A DNA stretch of 64,000 bases from Acanthochromis polyacanthus (Eukaryota > Chordata > Actinopteri > Pomacentridae). Both the position numbers and the translations under genes were made by a program. Below the pieces are notes generated by a model. It ran no database searches and was not told where the DNA came from. It saw only the letters and a program-made list of their open reading frames with translations. The stretch lies in contig NC_067120.1 of assembly GCF_021347895.1 (NCBI RefSeq), positions 24,847,361 to 24,911,360 of the forward strand. The letters run 5' to 3'. Shown here piece after piece: positions 1 to 32,983 of this stretch. Position 1 is the stretch's first letter. Every line of letters starts with the position of its first letter.

Positions 1-215
1 GTTGATACTTTTGTGTTTGGTTAGTGCTAAATGTAACCTGTTTGATTGTAAAAGTAGTAAACATGTTTTTCATAAAACTTGGATGGTTGGAGCTGATGTG
101 CTTTTTATTAATTTGATTTCTGTGTGTAGCTTTATGTTTTAGGTATTTAAAAATACTTTGCTGATTGCTGGTGACCCACAGCAAAGTGCACTGTGAAAAA
201 ATAAAATAAAATAAA

Positions 216-324
<109 letters not shown>

Positions 325-331
325 CTTTTTC

Positions 332-587
332 TTTTTTACAGTCAAATTCCAGCAGGTGTGGTTGCCAGAATGCTATTTTATAGGTATTGTCATGTACATT
401 TTGCTCTAAAGGTTAAAATTTTTCTTTTTTTTTTTTTACAGTGAAATATGGAATGAAGTACATTTTTCTTACCTTAAAATCAACAGTATTAAAATATTTC
501 TTTACTGTAAATGAAGAAAATGTTTTACCGTAATTTTACAGTAGCGTTCTGGCAATCACAGCTGCCGGAATTTTACCATAAAAATAA
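332..587. mobile_element. MITE with ~43-bp terminal inverted repeats
   Basis: The segment 332-374 and the segment 543-587 are inverted copies: gttgccagaatgct on the left against agcgttctggcaa on the right, both bordered by ttttac or gtaaaa motifs. No coding capacity. This is a common fish MITE type; superfamily not determined (hAT-like guess). Confidence 0.75.
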
Positions 588-1840
588 TCTTGTTTTTTAC
601 AATACACTAAGAAACACACTGTTAGCGAAGTACCTCATATAACCTCACTTCTAAAAACCCAAGCTTTCTTTTAGAGTAAGAGGGAACAGCTGCAGGTGCA
701 GCGATGCCTAACTGCCCACTAGGTTCAGCAGTATTATCCATTTGTGTGGGGCTAATGTAGGGGAGCTGCTCTCCCTGTTGGCATACAGCACTGAAGTGAA
801 GGTTTTACCAAGTTTCCCCAGAAAGAGGCCAAATGCATCATGATGAGAAGAAAGTTGGCACATGGGACAAAATTTGAAGAATGCAGAAACAAGTAACACT
901 CAAGGGTTTTAGAGATACCCAAACTCTTCAGTAAGAATTGAAACCAAACATCTTTCATTGTCATTCAGGCTACATCAATTTTATTGTATTGTGTTAATTA
1001 AATCACCAGAGCCTTATCATGTATGAACAGTCACAATCATTAAGCAAGGCCCTCCACATGCTGTTGACTGAAGGAAACCTTTTAATGATTCATTAGAATC
1101 AGGACAACCTTCGACACCAGGTTTGTTTACAGTGCATGCTGGGTAAGCGTCTGTGTTGGTATAGCTGGTTGGTTTTAAGAGCTGCATGATGCTGCTGCAA
1201 GAGAGGGGAGCGTACACACACAGGTAAGACTTTCTCTTACACAAAAATACACAGAGGTTGTATTTTTTTCCTGTTTCACACTAAAGAAAAAACAAAAAAA
1301 CACATTTGTAGCGTACCTTTTTCCACTAAAGAATGTGAAGAGCAAATGTTAAAGTGATCCCCACCTCAGGTCCACTGGATTGCAGATGTTTTGCCTGACG
1401 CATTTGCTATCACAAGAAAAAAATATGATTCCTTTGTTGAAAATGATGTTTTTGAAGATTCGGAACCTTGTCTCACAATTTCTCCTTTAGCTTGAAGTAG
1501 TGAATAAATTTAGGTGGTTGAATATATTAGGCATCTCATTTTATGTATAATTAAAAAGTCCCTTTGGACAAGGGTACCCAAGGCATAAGTCTTGTCATGC
1601 TTAAAATATTTTGGAGGTAATAGCAGGGCGATTTTGTACTTTCTCTGTAGTGGATATTGACATAACTAAACCCAGATTTGGCTCTTGCTTAGTTTGTGTG
1701 CACTTTTTATCTTCCTTAGTTTCAAGAACATTTTTTTCAGTTTTCTCTTTGTTCAACTACATAAATCTTTGGTGCATATTGTCATGGCCGAGTGGGGTAC
1801 ATGATTCAAATTAAAACCTTTAAAATAGAATTAAATTGGG
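588..1840. other. Unassigned non-coding sequence
   Basis: AT-rich sequence with only short, unconvincing ORFs on either strand. I see no recognisable exon, RNA gene or transposon end. Confidence 0.5.
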
Positions 1841-2049
1841 TAATTAGGATTTAAAAAAAACAATTAAAGCTGACAACGCCACCTAGTAAGGGACTAGGAC
1901 CCATTTGAAAGAGGTTCTTAACCCAGAGGTGAACAGTGCATAACAACAGAGGATAGTAAAAGTTTTTGCAATAAATTTATTAGGCCGAAGATAAATTGTT
2001 AATAAAAAAACGATAAAAATTAGCAGACAAAGTTCTTAAAATAAAGTCA

Positions 2050-2870
2050 CTGAAAACTTGGAGACCAATTGGACTCGTCACACGGGCGTCTCTTCTCCGG
2101 TGGGAGGCCAAGGGAGCTTCTCCAGTCCTCCGGGGCCAGTGCGCTGCGCCCTGCAATTACGCAGCCTCTGGAGCCAGGTCTTGCTTCGTGGCTCCCGTAC
2201 GTCCCTCTCCGGTCGTCCTGGGCTGCTCCGCGGCACCGGCCCTGCCAACCACGGGCACTGCGAGTGGGGAGTATGTGCAATTCCTTCCTAGACCACCCCG
2301 TGTTTGTGCGAACTCACCCGATCTGAGCGGCTATCTCTCAGCCGCTCAGTCCTCGCCGTCAAACCTTCAGAGTGGTCGTTTCCCCCGCATCCGCCCCGCT
2401 GCTGTCCGGTGTTGGTGCCGGTGCTGTGCACCCCTGCTCGACTGCCCTGTCGTCTGCCGTGCTGCCTATTGCACGCTGCCGTTGTCTACTGTGTTGCCCA
2501 TTGCCGTTCACCGCTCCCGTTGTCTGTCATTCACTGCTGCACGCTGCCATTCACTGCTGCACGCTGCCATTCACCGCGACCGCCACCGCCGCTTCCGTGG
2601 CCCGCTGCCGCCGCCCCCGTTACACCGTCTTCTTGGGTCCGGCAGCCTTCTTCTTCGGGGCTTTGGCCGGCCTTTAGCTGGCCCCCTAGCCGGCACAGCT
2701 GCTGGCGCTCCTGTTGTCCGCGCCGCTGTTCCCCCCTCAGTCTTCGTCTGATTGTCTCTTATTTGCTGTCGTTGCCCCAGATTCAGTCCCGTGTAATCAA
2801 ACTGATTGGCACCAGGTGCGCTCAGCCAATGTCCACAGTCTCTATTCCCAATACACAGGTAGGTAGTGGG
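2050..2870. other. GC-rich, CpG-rich block of unknown nature
   Basis: An abrupt rise in GC compared with both sides. It contains short tandem duplications, e.g. cattcactgctgcacgctgc twice at about 2528-2573. Overlapping ORFs on both strands are Pro/Ala/Leu-rich and match nothing I know. It could be a CpG island promoter, or an internal part or LTR of an unrecognised retroelement. The GC-rich part ends before an A-rich stretch (2880-3050). Confidence 0.45.
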
Positions 2871-3068
2871 CGTGACCTGAACCCATCCAGAAACAAAAAA
2901 AGAAAAACGAAAAGCAACACAACCAAACATGCAATTTGGCAAACTAACACAGAAATCAAGCAAATAATTTCACAACAAACTATCAAAAAAAAACACACAC
3001 CAAATAATCATGCAAATAAAGAAAATCAAAGCAAATAAAAGGCCATATTCCCACAATATAGTCTTGTA

Positions 3069-6000
3069 AATGTAGCTGCAAGGGGACACAAGCCAGTGTC
3101 TTATTGTGCCGGTCCCAAGCCCGGATAAATACAGAGGGTTGTTTCAGGAAGGGCATCCGACGTAAAGCTTTGGCCAACATGCGAACCAAATGTATGGCTT
3201 CCATACTGGATCGGTCGAGGCCCGGGTTAACAACGACCGCCATCAGTGCTGTCGACCGACAGGGTGCCGGTGAAAAATGGACGACTGTTGGTTGAAGAAG
3301 GAGGGGAGGAAGGTGTGTTCGTAGGAAGAGAGAGAAGAGGAACACCAAGAGTCTAGGACTGAGAGTAGGGACTTTGAATGTTGGAACTATGACAGGAAAA
3401 GGTAGAGAGCTGGTTGACATGATGCAGAGGAGGAAGGTGGACATACTGTGTGTCCAGGAGACCAGGTGGAAAGGTAGTAAAGCTAGAAGTCTAGGAGCAG
3501 GGTTCAGGTTGTTCTATCATGGTGTAGATAGGAAGAGAAATGGAGTAGGAGTTATCTTGAAGGAGGAGTTTGTTAGGAATGTCCTGGAGGTAAAAAGAGT
3601 GTCAGATCGAGTAATGAGCCTGAAGCTAGAAATCGAAGGTGTGATGTTCAATGTTGGTGGGTATGCTCCACAGGTAGGATGTGAGCTGGAGGAGAAGGGG
3701 AAATTCTGGTTGGACCTTGATGAAGTGATGCAGAGTATCCCTAGAAGTGAGAGAGTTGTCATTGGTGCAGACTTCAATGGACATGTTGGTGCAGGAAACA
3801 GAGATGATGAGGAGGTCATGGGCAGGTTTGGTATCCAGGAGAGGAACGCAGAAGGACAGATGGTGATTGACTTTGCAAAAAGGATGGAAATGGCTGTAGT
3901 GAATACTTTCTTCCAGAAGAGGCAGAAACATAGGGTGACCTATAAGAGTGGAGGTAGGAGCACACAGGTAGACTACATCTTGTGTAGATGGTGTAATCTG
4001 AAGGAGATCAGTGACTGCAAAGTAGTGGTAGATGAGAGTGTAGCCAGACAGCATAGGATGGTGGTGTGTAGGATGACCCTGGTGGTGAAGAAGATGAAGA
4101 GGACAAAGGCAGAGCAGAGGACCAAATGGTGGAAGCTGAAAAAGGAAGAGTGTTGTATGACTTTCAGGAAAGAGTTGAGACAGGCTTTGGATGGTCAGGA
4201 GGTGCTTCCAGATGACTGGACAACTACAGCAAATGTGATCAGGGAGACAGGTCGGAGAGTACTTGGTGTGTCATCTGGAAGGAAAGGAGATAAGGAGACT
4301 TGGTGGTGGAATGAAGAGGTACAGGAGTGGATCCAGAGAAAGAGCTTAGCTAAGAAGAAGTGGGACACTGAGAGGACTGAAGAGAGTAGACAGGAGTACA
4401 GGGAGATGCAGCGTAAGGTGAAAGTAGAGGTGGCAAAGGCCAAACAAGGGGCTTACGATGACTTGTATGTTAGGTTGGACAGTAAGGAGGGAGAGACCGA
4501 TCTGTACAGGTTGGCAAGGCAGAGAGACAGAGATGGGAAGGACGTGCAGCAGGTTAGGGTGATAAAGGATAAGGATGGAAGTGTGTTGACAGGTGCCAAT
4601 AGTGTGATGGGAAGATGGAAAGAGTGCTTTGAAGAGTTGATGAATGAGGAAAATGAGAGAGAACGAAGAATAGAAGAGGTGAGTGTTGTGGACCAGGAAG
4701 TAGCAAAGATTAGTAAGGATGAAGTGAGGAGGGCGTTGAAGAGGATGAAGAGTGGAAAGGCACTTGGTCCTGATGATATACCTGTGGAGGTATGGAAGTG
4801 TCTCGGAGAGGTAGCATTACAGTTTCTTACTGGGTTGTTCAACAGGATCTTAGATCGTGAGAAGATGCCCGAGGAATGGAGGAGAAGTGTGCTGGTGCCC
4901 ATCTTTAAGAACAAGGGATATGTGCAGAGTTGTGGCAACTACAGAGGAATAAAGCTGATGAGCCACACGATGAAGCTATGGGAAAGAGTAGTTGAAGCTA
5001 GGCTAAGGGCGGAGGTGAACATCTGTGAGCAGCAGTATGGTTTCATGCTAAGAAAGAGTACAACAGATGCAATATTTGCTTTGAGGATGTTGATAGAGAA
5101 GTACAGAGAAGGTCAGAAGGAGCTGCATTGTGTCTTTGTAGATCTGGAGAAAGCTTATGACAGGGTGCCCAGAGAGGAACTGTGGTTTTGTATGAGGAAG
5201 TCTGGAGTGGCAGAGAAGTATGTTAGAGTGGTGCAGGACATGTATGAGGACTGTAAGACAGTGGTGAGGTGTGCTGTAGGTGTGACAGAGGAGTTCAAGG
5301 TGGAGGTGGCACTACATCAGGGATCAGCTCTGAGCCCCTTCCTGTTTGCTATGGTGATGGACAGGATGACAGACAAGGTTAGACAGAAGTCTCCATGGAC
5401 TATGATGTTTGCAGATGACATTGTGATCTGTAGTGAGAGCAGGGAACAGGTGGAGGAGAAGCTAGAGGCGTGGAGGTTTGCCCTGGAAAGGAGAGGAATG
5501 AAGGTTAGCCGTAGCAAGACGGAGTATCTGTGTGTGAATGAGAGGGACCCAAGTGGAAGAGTGAGGTTACAGGGAGAAGAGATCAAGAAGGTGGAGGATT
5601 TTAAGTACTTAGGGTCAACAGTCCAGAGCAATGGAGAGTGTGGAAAAGAGGTGAAGAAGCGTATACATTCAGGCTGGAACGGTTGGAGAAAAGTGTCAGG
5701 TGTGATGTGTGATAGAAGAGTTTCAGCTAAAATGAAAGGGAAGTTTTACAAAACTGTGGTGAGACCAGCCATGTTGTTTGGTCTGGAGACAGTGCCCCTG
5801 AGGAAAAGACAGGAGGCAGAGCTGGAGGTAGCAGAACTGAAGATGCTGAGGTTCTCTTTGAGAGTGACCAGGATGGATAGGATCAGGAATGAGTACATCA
5901 GAGGGACAGCACATGTTGGAGGCTTTGGAGATAAAGTCAGAGAGGCCAGACTGAGATGGTTCGGACATGTCCAGAGGAGAGAGTGAATATACTGGTAGAA

Positions 6001-6194
6001 GGATGCCGAGTTTCCCACTGCCAGGCAGGAGGCCTAGAGGAAAACCAAAGAGGAGGTTTATGGATGTAGTTAAAGAGGACATGAAGGTAGTTGGTGTGAG
6101 AGAAGAGGATGCAGAAGACAGGGTTAGATGGAGGCAATTGATTCGCTGTGGTGACCCCTGAAGGGAAAAGCCGAAAGGAAAAGAAGAAGACAAA
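3069..6194 (+). mobile_element. RTE-type non-LTR retrotransposon, almost full length
   Basis: The copy is flanked by the direct repeat atagtcttgta (3058-3068 and 6195-6205), a target-site duplication that fixes both ends. A long open frame (about 3320-5986) holds an APE endonuclease (QETRW near the start, GADFNGHVG, QVDYILC) followed by reverse transcriptase (AYDRVPRE, HQGSALSPFLF, MFADDIV). This protein is very common in fish genomes, often mis-annotated as 'craniofacial development protein 2-like'. The frame is broken near 5980: the last part (YTGRR to RCGDP, to 6161) is in another frame. The long reading track begins at a TTG codon at 3374, but the frame is open further upstream. The 3' end is short and A/G-rich without a long poly(A), as usual for RTE. 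Probably recently active but now defective. Confidence 0.9.
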
Positions 6195-6312
6195 ATAGTC
6201 TTGTACTTTTCTCATAGGATTCAAATCAGGTTAACAATGTACTAGAAAGTCTCACATTGTTTTCCAGGCTCTCTAATATATGATGTGGTCAATTGTATGG
6301 AATGTAGCACTG

Positions 6313-6313
6313 C

Positions 6314-6387
<74 letters not shown>

Positions 6388-6424
6388 TAATAAAAATAAT
6401 AATCAATAATAATAATAAAAGTAA
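6313..6424. repeat. TAA trinucleotide microsatellite
   Basis: Long run of aat/taa units with few interruptions, just 3' of the RTE element. The minus-strand Ile/Leu ORF across it is an artefact. Confidence 0.95.
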
Positions 6425-6562
6425 TAAAGGTTGTACAGCCATTTAATTGTGACTATGCTTTTGATGATAAAACAGCGTTAATATACTTTAATCAAAGCTT
6501 TGCTTGTTACTTAACCTCATATCTGATGACATTTGCCATGGTCCCATTCAGATTGTAACTAC

Positions 6563-7463
6563 GATTAAAGCTGCAAGCAGCATTGGTCAGGTCCTTTCAT
6601 CCTTGTTGGTCAATGAATCCAAGCATGTCCACCAGGTGGCGCTGCAACTGAGAGTGTATTTCGGCCTATTGCCTTTTTGATGACAACCTATCGAAACTTT
6701 CCACCAGGTGGCGCAATCACTGTGAATGTATATTGACCTAGATACGTTATCAGGGCTGGACTGTAAAGTTTGAAGCAGATTATAGCATGTACAAGCTATT
6801 TAGCACTTCCTGTTTCATGGTGACCCATCCACAAGGTGGCACTCTCTCTGTGACTGGATTTTGGTTTACAGAATTCATCACGTCAGTTACACAGCATTTC
6901 CTATGTCATGGCGAATTGTTGGTATTCTGTCGGCCGCCATTTCCACACCCTCCGACTTTTGCAGAGCATTTTGATAACTTTAAATCACCCATGCCTGGAG
7001 TACATTCTGGCCAAATTTAAGCTCTGTCAGGATTACCCTGTTTGAGTTTATAGCTTTCAAAAATGTGCAAAAATAGGTCCAAAATCATTCAAAATACGAC
7101 ATAATTAAAAATGGCTGACTTCCTGTTGTGTTTTAGGTATAGTTGTCAATTACATTTTTGTGCATCGTGAAAAGTTACTTCTGCCTACCAAAGTTCACAG
7201 CTGTAGGTGACATGTCCTGGTTGTACAGCCTGTCTAAAAATTTCCAGGTGCAGCTATTGAGCCATTTTGTCTCACACCTATGCAAATTTCATAACATATC
7301 AAATCTTTCGCCGGTCCTGATGTGCGTGCAAATTTTCACGCATTTTCAAGTATTTTTAGGCCTTCAAAAATTGCGATTCAAAAATGGGAGAAAAAATAAA
7401 AAGAAGAAATCCATTAGTTTCAAGAGGGTCCTAGGGACCTTTGGTGCTCGGACCCTAATTGAA
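6563..7463. repeat. Dispersed fish repeat upstream of urah
   Basis: Begins attaaagctgcaagcagca, has internal caccaggtggcgc motifs and ends gtgctcggaccctaatt, all hallmarks of a repeat I recognise from many teleost genomes. ORFs inside are short and unlike any protein. It ends about 42 bases before the first visible urah exon. Confidence 0.7.
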
Positions 7464-7505
7464 GGTCCTACAGCAAAGGATGACCTGTACACTTGTGCCT
7501 ATCAG

Positions 7506-9217
<1,712 letters not shown>

Positions 9218-10025
9218 GATCTGTGGACCTGACCAGCCGGAATCACAGATCGAGAGAGACTTTTCTGTTGTCTTTCGAGAGTTGGGGTCACTTTGAAATG
9301 TCCTTATTTTTGAAAGAAAAACATTTTTTTCTTTTCAGTGACGATAACATGAAATTAATCAGCAATACATTCTAGACATTGTTCATGTAGTAAATGACTA
9401 TTCTAGCTTGAAACGATGGATTTTTTAATTAAATATTTACATAGGGGTTCAGAGGCCCATTTCCAGCAACCATGACTCCTGTGTTCTAATGGTAATTCTG
9501 GTAGCAAATCACGTTGAAAGGTTAATTGATAATTAGAAAACCCTTGTGCAATTATTCTAGCACATGAATAAAAGTGTGGGCTTTCATGGAAAACATGAAA
9601 TTGCATGAGTGACCCCAAACTTTTTAACGGTAGTATATAGAAGAGGCGTTTCTCTTTCTGTCTTTGATCCAGTTGTTGTTCTGTGTTACTGTTACTGACT
9701 GTTGAGTTTTAAATACGCGACTATAGGATACACTGTGTTTTTATATTCATGAATACACAGATAATCTATCTTATGCTTATGTGTCATTACTGCACTCTTG
9801 GATTCATAGGCAACATCTAAGGAATCATTCTTTCTGAGTCAATCATCACTGACATTTATTCTTAATATCACTATTTTATGCTTCATGTTATTTCCCATCA
9901 CACTAACTTACATGCTTACATGGAAACCTCTTAATTATATAATTGCCGGTGTTGATGACATTGTCATTTTCATAGAATCTTTATTCAGAGTCCTAATCAA
10001 ATGGAAATAAAGCTGAAAGTTAATT
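9218..10025 (+). other. urah: Probable urah 3' UTR and polyadenylation signal
   Basis: No ORF of note follows the urah stop. A MITE of the 'CAAAAGTTTGGGGTCAC' family fills about 9282-9636, directly after the stop codon. An AATAAA at 10006-10011 is the first good poly(A) signal downstream and lies about 770 bases before the afg3l1 start. The transcript end is inferred from this motif only. Confidence 0.5.
9282..9636. mobile_element. MITE family A copy 1 (in urah 3' UTR)
   Basis: About 355 bp. Left end ttggggtcac, right end gtgacccc then a near-copy of aaacttttgaacggtag. Internal catggaaaacatgaaatt is shared with the other seven copies. TIR and TA target fit a non-autonomous Tc1/mariner element. 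Confidence 0.8.
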
Positions 10026-10796
10026 TCAGTTTTCCCTTTTGACTTATTCCATCAGTCCATCTTCATAATGTAACAATTGTACGTCACCTGTGCCGCAGGT
10101 ATGCCGACACACCAAATATTTGCTGGATTCAGCTTCTTCGCTGTAAGAATTTGTTACTTTTGTTTTTCTTTGTCAACAAACAAAATGTCAGCATGTCAGT
10201 GTTGTGTTGAATAGCTAACTTTCACTTTATCGAAGGTGCAGTCGACTCATTGTTAATATGATTTACAAACAGAACGTTTTCAACTTTGAACGATGTAAGT
10301 TTGACCTGTAAAGTAATATCTGTCACGTGGAAAAACGCTCAGTCATGTTTTGGTAATCGTGAGCATAGATATGAGGTTGAGTAAAGCGCTGTCTTCTGTT
10401 TCAGCCAATCAGGGGAAGCTGTGCTGTGAGGACCCGTTGTTGGCCATTCTCGCGCCTAAACGTAATAAAGAGCTATTAAAATTAAGAAATAGGTTAACGT
10501 ATATTCACGTTTTAAAATAATTTGCTTCGCGGTATATGTAAATGCACTTATCTAAATGAATACAATAAATACTAAATTCTGGTTCATCTCGCAAAAATTT
10601 CCATCAGGAATGTGAACGGAAAGTCTCACAGACTTTTACATCGTCCTCCCGTTGACATTTCATGCCTTGTTCTTACCCAATAGCACTTGAAACTGTTTTT
10701 GCCGTTTTATTATGGACTTCAGGGGGAGAAGATAGGTTTACTAAACAAAAACTGTTGTATTTTTGACTGAACCTCTGGGCAGGCGGCACAAAGAGG
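10026..10796 (+). promoter_or_regulatory. urah-afg3l1 intergenic region, presumed afg3l1 promoter
   Basis: A 770-bp gap with the afg3l1 start at its right end. No clear TATA box at a sensible place and no ORF. CpG content rises near 10800, as for a housekeeping promoter. Promoter role is inferred from position only. Confidence 0.4.
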
Positions 10797-29241
<18,445 letters not shown>

Positions 29242-29800
29242 AGCTCCAGTTTAAGAAAAGCAAAACGCATCCAAGCTGCAAAAACACTCTCTCTGCTGGC
29301 TCAGTTTTCAAGAGTCTGGGAGGTGTGGAAAAAGTTTTTTTAAACAACATGATTTCAACAATTTACTACCTTCCTGCCTTCAATTTATAAGGTCATTTAG
29401 GAGCAGTATTTATTCATTCAGCGATACAAATGAAGCATTTAATACCAAAATTACTCACTGGGGTCTTTTTTTCAGAAACCTTACTTCAGACAACCTTCAG
29501 GCTCTGTACACTATCTGCTTGAATGTAGAAGTTATCCAGAGAGGCATCACTGAGGCAGCAATGTTTTTTTTTTTTTTTTTTTTTGTACCGCTGGGACAGC
29601 AATGTGCTCCAAAACAACTTAAGATCCATCAAACAGGAGACCAATGCATAGCGGATTTGAATATTTCTGAGCTGAGTGTACATGATGCACATTTAAACTG
29701 TGTGAACATACAGACTTTCTTTTTATTTATTTTTTAAAAAGGGAGATGTGCTCTCTGATTAATGTGTGCCTAACTGATAATAAAAAAGTAAATGTAAAGA
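29242..29800 (+). other. afg3l1: Probable afg3l1 3' UTR with poly(A) signal
   Basis: Non-coding, AT-rich sequence after the afg3l1 stop, with a long T run at about 29563-29584. AATAAA at 29779-29784 is a good candidate poly(A) signal. The end of the transcript is inferred. Confidence 0.5.
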
Positions 29801-30645
29801 TATTTTCTGCCACCAGACTGAAAACATTTTTGCAGATTTAAATGTTTTGAGAAGTTCTTTTGTGTCCTGAATCTCTTACTGCAGCACTTGCTGTTGACAC
29901 TGACATATTTCACCTACTTCAGTGTTGATGGCAGTCAACCACTCAGCGATTGTCCGTTTGAACTTTACAGACTTTTGGATTATTTTATACAAACAATTTG
30001 ATGCTGTAAAACAGTGATAATGAGTCAACGGGACACTACTGTACCACTTGGCCAGAATAACAGGAGCATTTAACGTTTTGGTTTTCAGACGTGCTGTTTT
30101 AAAGGAAAGAAATCCCCCTAAAGTACTTAAAAAAAAAAGCCAACTACAACTGCTAAGACAGTACAAGGCTTGTTTTATTCTACATTTAATTGTTAAATTA
30201 GCAGCTCTCCTGAAGAGAGTTAAACCATTTAAACAAAATCTAACACTTAACCCTCTGAGCTCCAAGCAGTTTCAGGGTGTTTTTGCTCCTGTCACATTTT
30301 TTCCTCACTGGGGGCTCATTTTTGACTGCAATATGAAGTTCTGCACCTCCATTAAAGCAGAACAACCACAGTAGAAGTAAAGAGAATTCAATAAATGATT
30401 ATTTTACACAACATTAGAAACCTAGGATCAAAGTGTGCAACAGTTTCCTAAGTACCAGCAGGTGGTACTCCTGCTTGAAAATAATTGGGGCAACATTTTT
30501 GATTTGTTTTGACGTTCCAATCAGCTCTGTGTAGACATAGGCTGCACTTCAGCCCAGTTCTGTCTTTTTAAATCCCGAAACAAAAAAGTACAACAGTTTA
30601 TTTTGGGCGAGTTTTTAAATGAGACATGTAGAAGTTGCGACAAAG
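29801..30645. other. Unassigned sequence between afg3l1 and a hAT element
   Basis: Short ORFs on both strands without recognisable similarity. I see no exon or RNA gene. Confidence 0.5.
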
Positions 30646-30865
30646 CAGTGTTTCCCCTACCATTATATTAGGGGGGCGCCCCGCCCCCCCAGAAGGTCAA
30701 GTTAAATTAAAATAATTGTTACTTTTTTACACGCAAACTTTAGTTTTCCTGCATAAAGGCCGCTCCACATGCTGTCCTTACAGCACTCGCTGCAGCACTC
30801 CACTGTGTCTACTCCCCCCTCCCTCCGTCTTGTAAACAGTCACACTGCCCCCCACCCCACAGTCA

Positions 30866-30907
<42 letters not shown>

Positions 30908-32537
30908 TTGCAGTGGCGCATCTCGTGTTTTACTTTCTTCAACAAACTACGGCCAAAATATAGTTATTTCAGCCATAAAATAAAGAAGCAGAAGAAAAAC
31001 CACCTCTGATGACAGTGACGCGCGCCATGAGGTAATTACGACCGTATAGCGGGGCCATGTGTTGTTGTTCTCAATCGTGTAGGAGTGTTAAAAATGAAAA
31101 AAGTGGGACCCGCGATGAAACTTCATAGAGAGAAAAAAAAAAATGAAGACGCTCTTTTTAACAGCATGACTTCTTATGATGCAAAATTGGTCCTTTGAGG
31201 CGACGTCTGTCGTAATATTGGGCCTAAAATAAATAAAGTATCATTATTATTATTATTATTATTATAAAATAATTAGATGAAGCCTTTCAACACCGTAACG
31301 TAAAAATGGGCTAAAAATGATTCACACGCTCAATAAGTGGTACAAAATGGTGAAAATTATATATTTTAATATCGGCGTGCGCGCACACGTGTACACACAC
31401 ACAAGCGTGAGCGCACATGTGAGCAGACTCCCGCCAGCGACTGTCGGAAAATGGCACATGAAAAGCAAAGCAAAATCTCAGCGTTTTTTAAACGCTCACA
31501 GTCACAGGGTGATAATGGCAACACCAGCCGCCCCTCTGGTTCTTCAAACAGTAGCACCCAGAGCAGCTCTGCCTCTCCCGGGCCAAGTGACAGCAGCCAA
31601 AGTTCTGCACGGCAAGCCCACCCCACCTGCCCCGCAGCAAAAGTCATCATCTCACCACCGCATGTCAGGCTTTGACCATCGACTGTATATATAGTGGACG
31701 TAGCATCTGGCTCCAGAATTGAAGTCAACCCGGAAGTGTCAAAAACTTGCAATATCACGCCGTCCGCTAGGGTTGGCTCCAAAAAGCTTTTGCTCCATAG
31801 ACCCCAATTCATTTTTGGAAAAAATAAAATTTGCTGATTTTTTTTCCCGTTAGTTTTCATGGTCAAAATGAGAGATCAGGTGGCCGATCTCAAAATAAAT
31901 CAATGCTGAATTTTAAATAAATCGTTAAAGTTGGCGGAGCCAGGGGGCGTGGCTATACTTGATAGACAGCAACAGAAGCCTCTGCGGTAAAATGTGGGCG
32001 GGATAAGAGTCCTCAGCCAATCCTGCCCCTAATTGCTCTCCGGTCCAGTCTGTTTGATGACGCTTTTTACGTCACTGGCTCCAAAAAATCCAAAACGGCG
32101 ACCAGGAAGTAGCAAAATCCGGGCTTCATTTTCTTGGAGTTGAAACCAACGGGTGATGTCACGGTTAGTTTACGCCTGGCTTTGACCCAGCTTGGTTGTC
32201 AGAGGGGAAATATTCCCCCTGGCTGTACAAAACTAATATTGGTAAGTAATTAATACTTAGAGCACACTATGTGATATCAGGCCAATTTTAGTTTAGTGTC
32301 GGGTGAGACAAGAGCAGACAAGCTCCGACAAAAAAACCTAGCCAAAATCGGCCTGATATCGTGTTGTTAGCTCTAGGCGTAAGCAAGTAATTAATAAAAA
32401 TACATACATTACATAAATGTAGGTAGGTAATTAAAACATATTATGACTCAAATTCCTTATATCGAGTTTTTGTACGACGGCGACAACGACCGACGCGAAC
32501 CCCCCCCCCCAAGGCACCAATCCTAGGGGAAACACTG
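30646..32537 (+). mobile_element. hAT transposon, internally deleted, with nested insertion
   Basis: Outer ends are inverted: cagtgtttcccctacc at 30646 and the complement of ctaggggaaacactg ending at 32537, a typical hAT terminus. The repeat caaag flanks both ends, but an 8-bp duplication is not exact. ORF 31451-31675 (MAHEKQSKISAFFKR then Ser/Gln-rich) resembles a hAT transposase N-terminus and stops in the nested insert at 31678-32177. A CA repeat lies at 30868-30902. Not autonomous. Confidence 0.8.
31678..32177. mobile_element. 500-bp non-coding repeat nested in the hAT element
   Basis: Flanked by the direct repeat ggctttgacc (31668-31677 and 32178-32187), its target-site duplication. Contains ctgtatatatagtggacgta near the left end and tcttggagttgaaaccaacg near the right; both are familiar from a fish repeat. 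Superfamily not determined. Confidence 0.78.
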
Positions 32538-32621
32538 CAAAGTATTACAATTTTTAAGCTTTGATCCAGATTGTTTTTCTCGACAGAACATAATTAGTTG
32601 AACTATGGTTGGAAAGTTGTA

Positions 32622-32983
32622 CACTAGCATTCAAAAGTTTGGGGTCACTTAGAAATGTCCTTATTTTTGAAAGAAAAGTGTTTTTTTCAATGAGGAGAAT
32701 ATTAAATGAATCAGAAATCCAGTCTAGACATTGTTAATGTAAATGACTATTTCAGCTGAAAAAGGCTGATTTTCAATAGAATATCTACATAGGGGGACAG
32801 AGGAACATTCCCAGCAACCATCACTCCTGTGTTCTAATGCTACATTGTGTTAGCTAATGGTGTTGAAAGGCTAACTATGATTAGAAAAGCCTTGTGCAAT
32901 GATGTTAGCACATGAATAAAAGTGTGAGTTTCCATGGAAAACATGAAATTGCCTGGATGACCCCAAACTTTTGAACAGTAGTG
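32622..32983. mobile_element. MITE family A copy 4
   Basis: Starts cactagcattcaaaagtttg after TA; ends acttttgaacagtagtg before TA. About 362 bp. Confidence 0.87.

Noticed and set aside
2188..3038. Overlapping ORFs of 187 and 244 codons on the plus strand and 130 on the minus
   Set aside because: They follow from high GC and tandem repeats, overlap in several frames, are compositionally biased (Pro/Ala/Leu) and match no protein I know.
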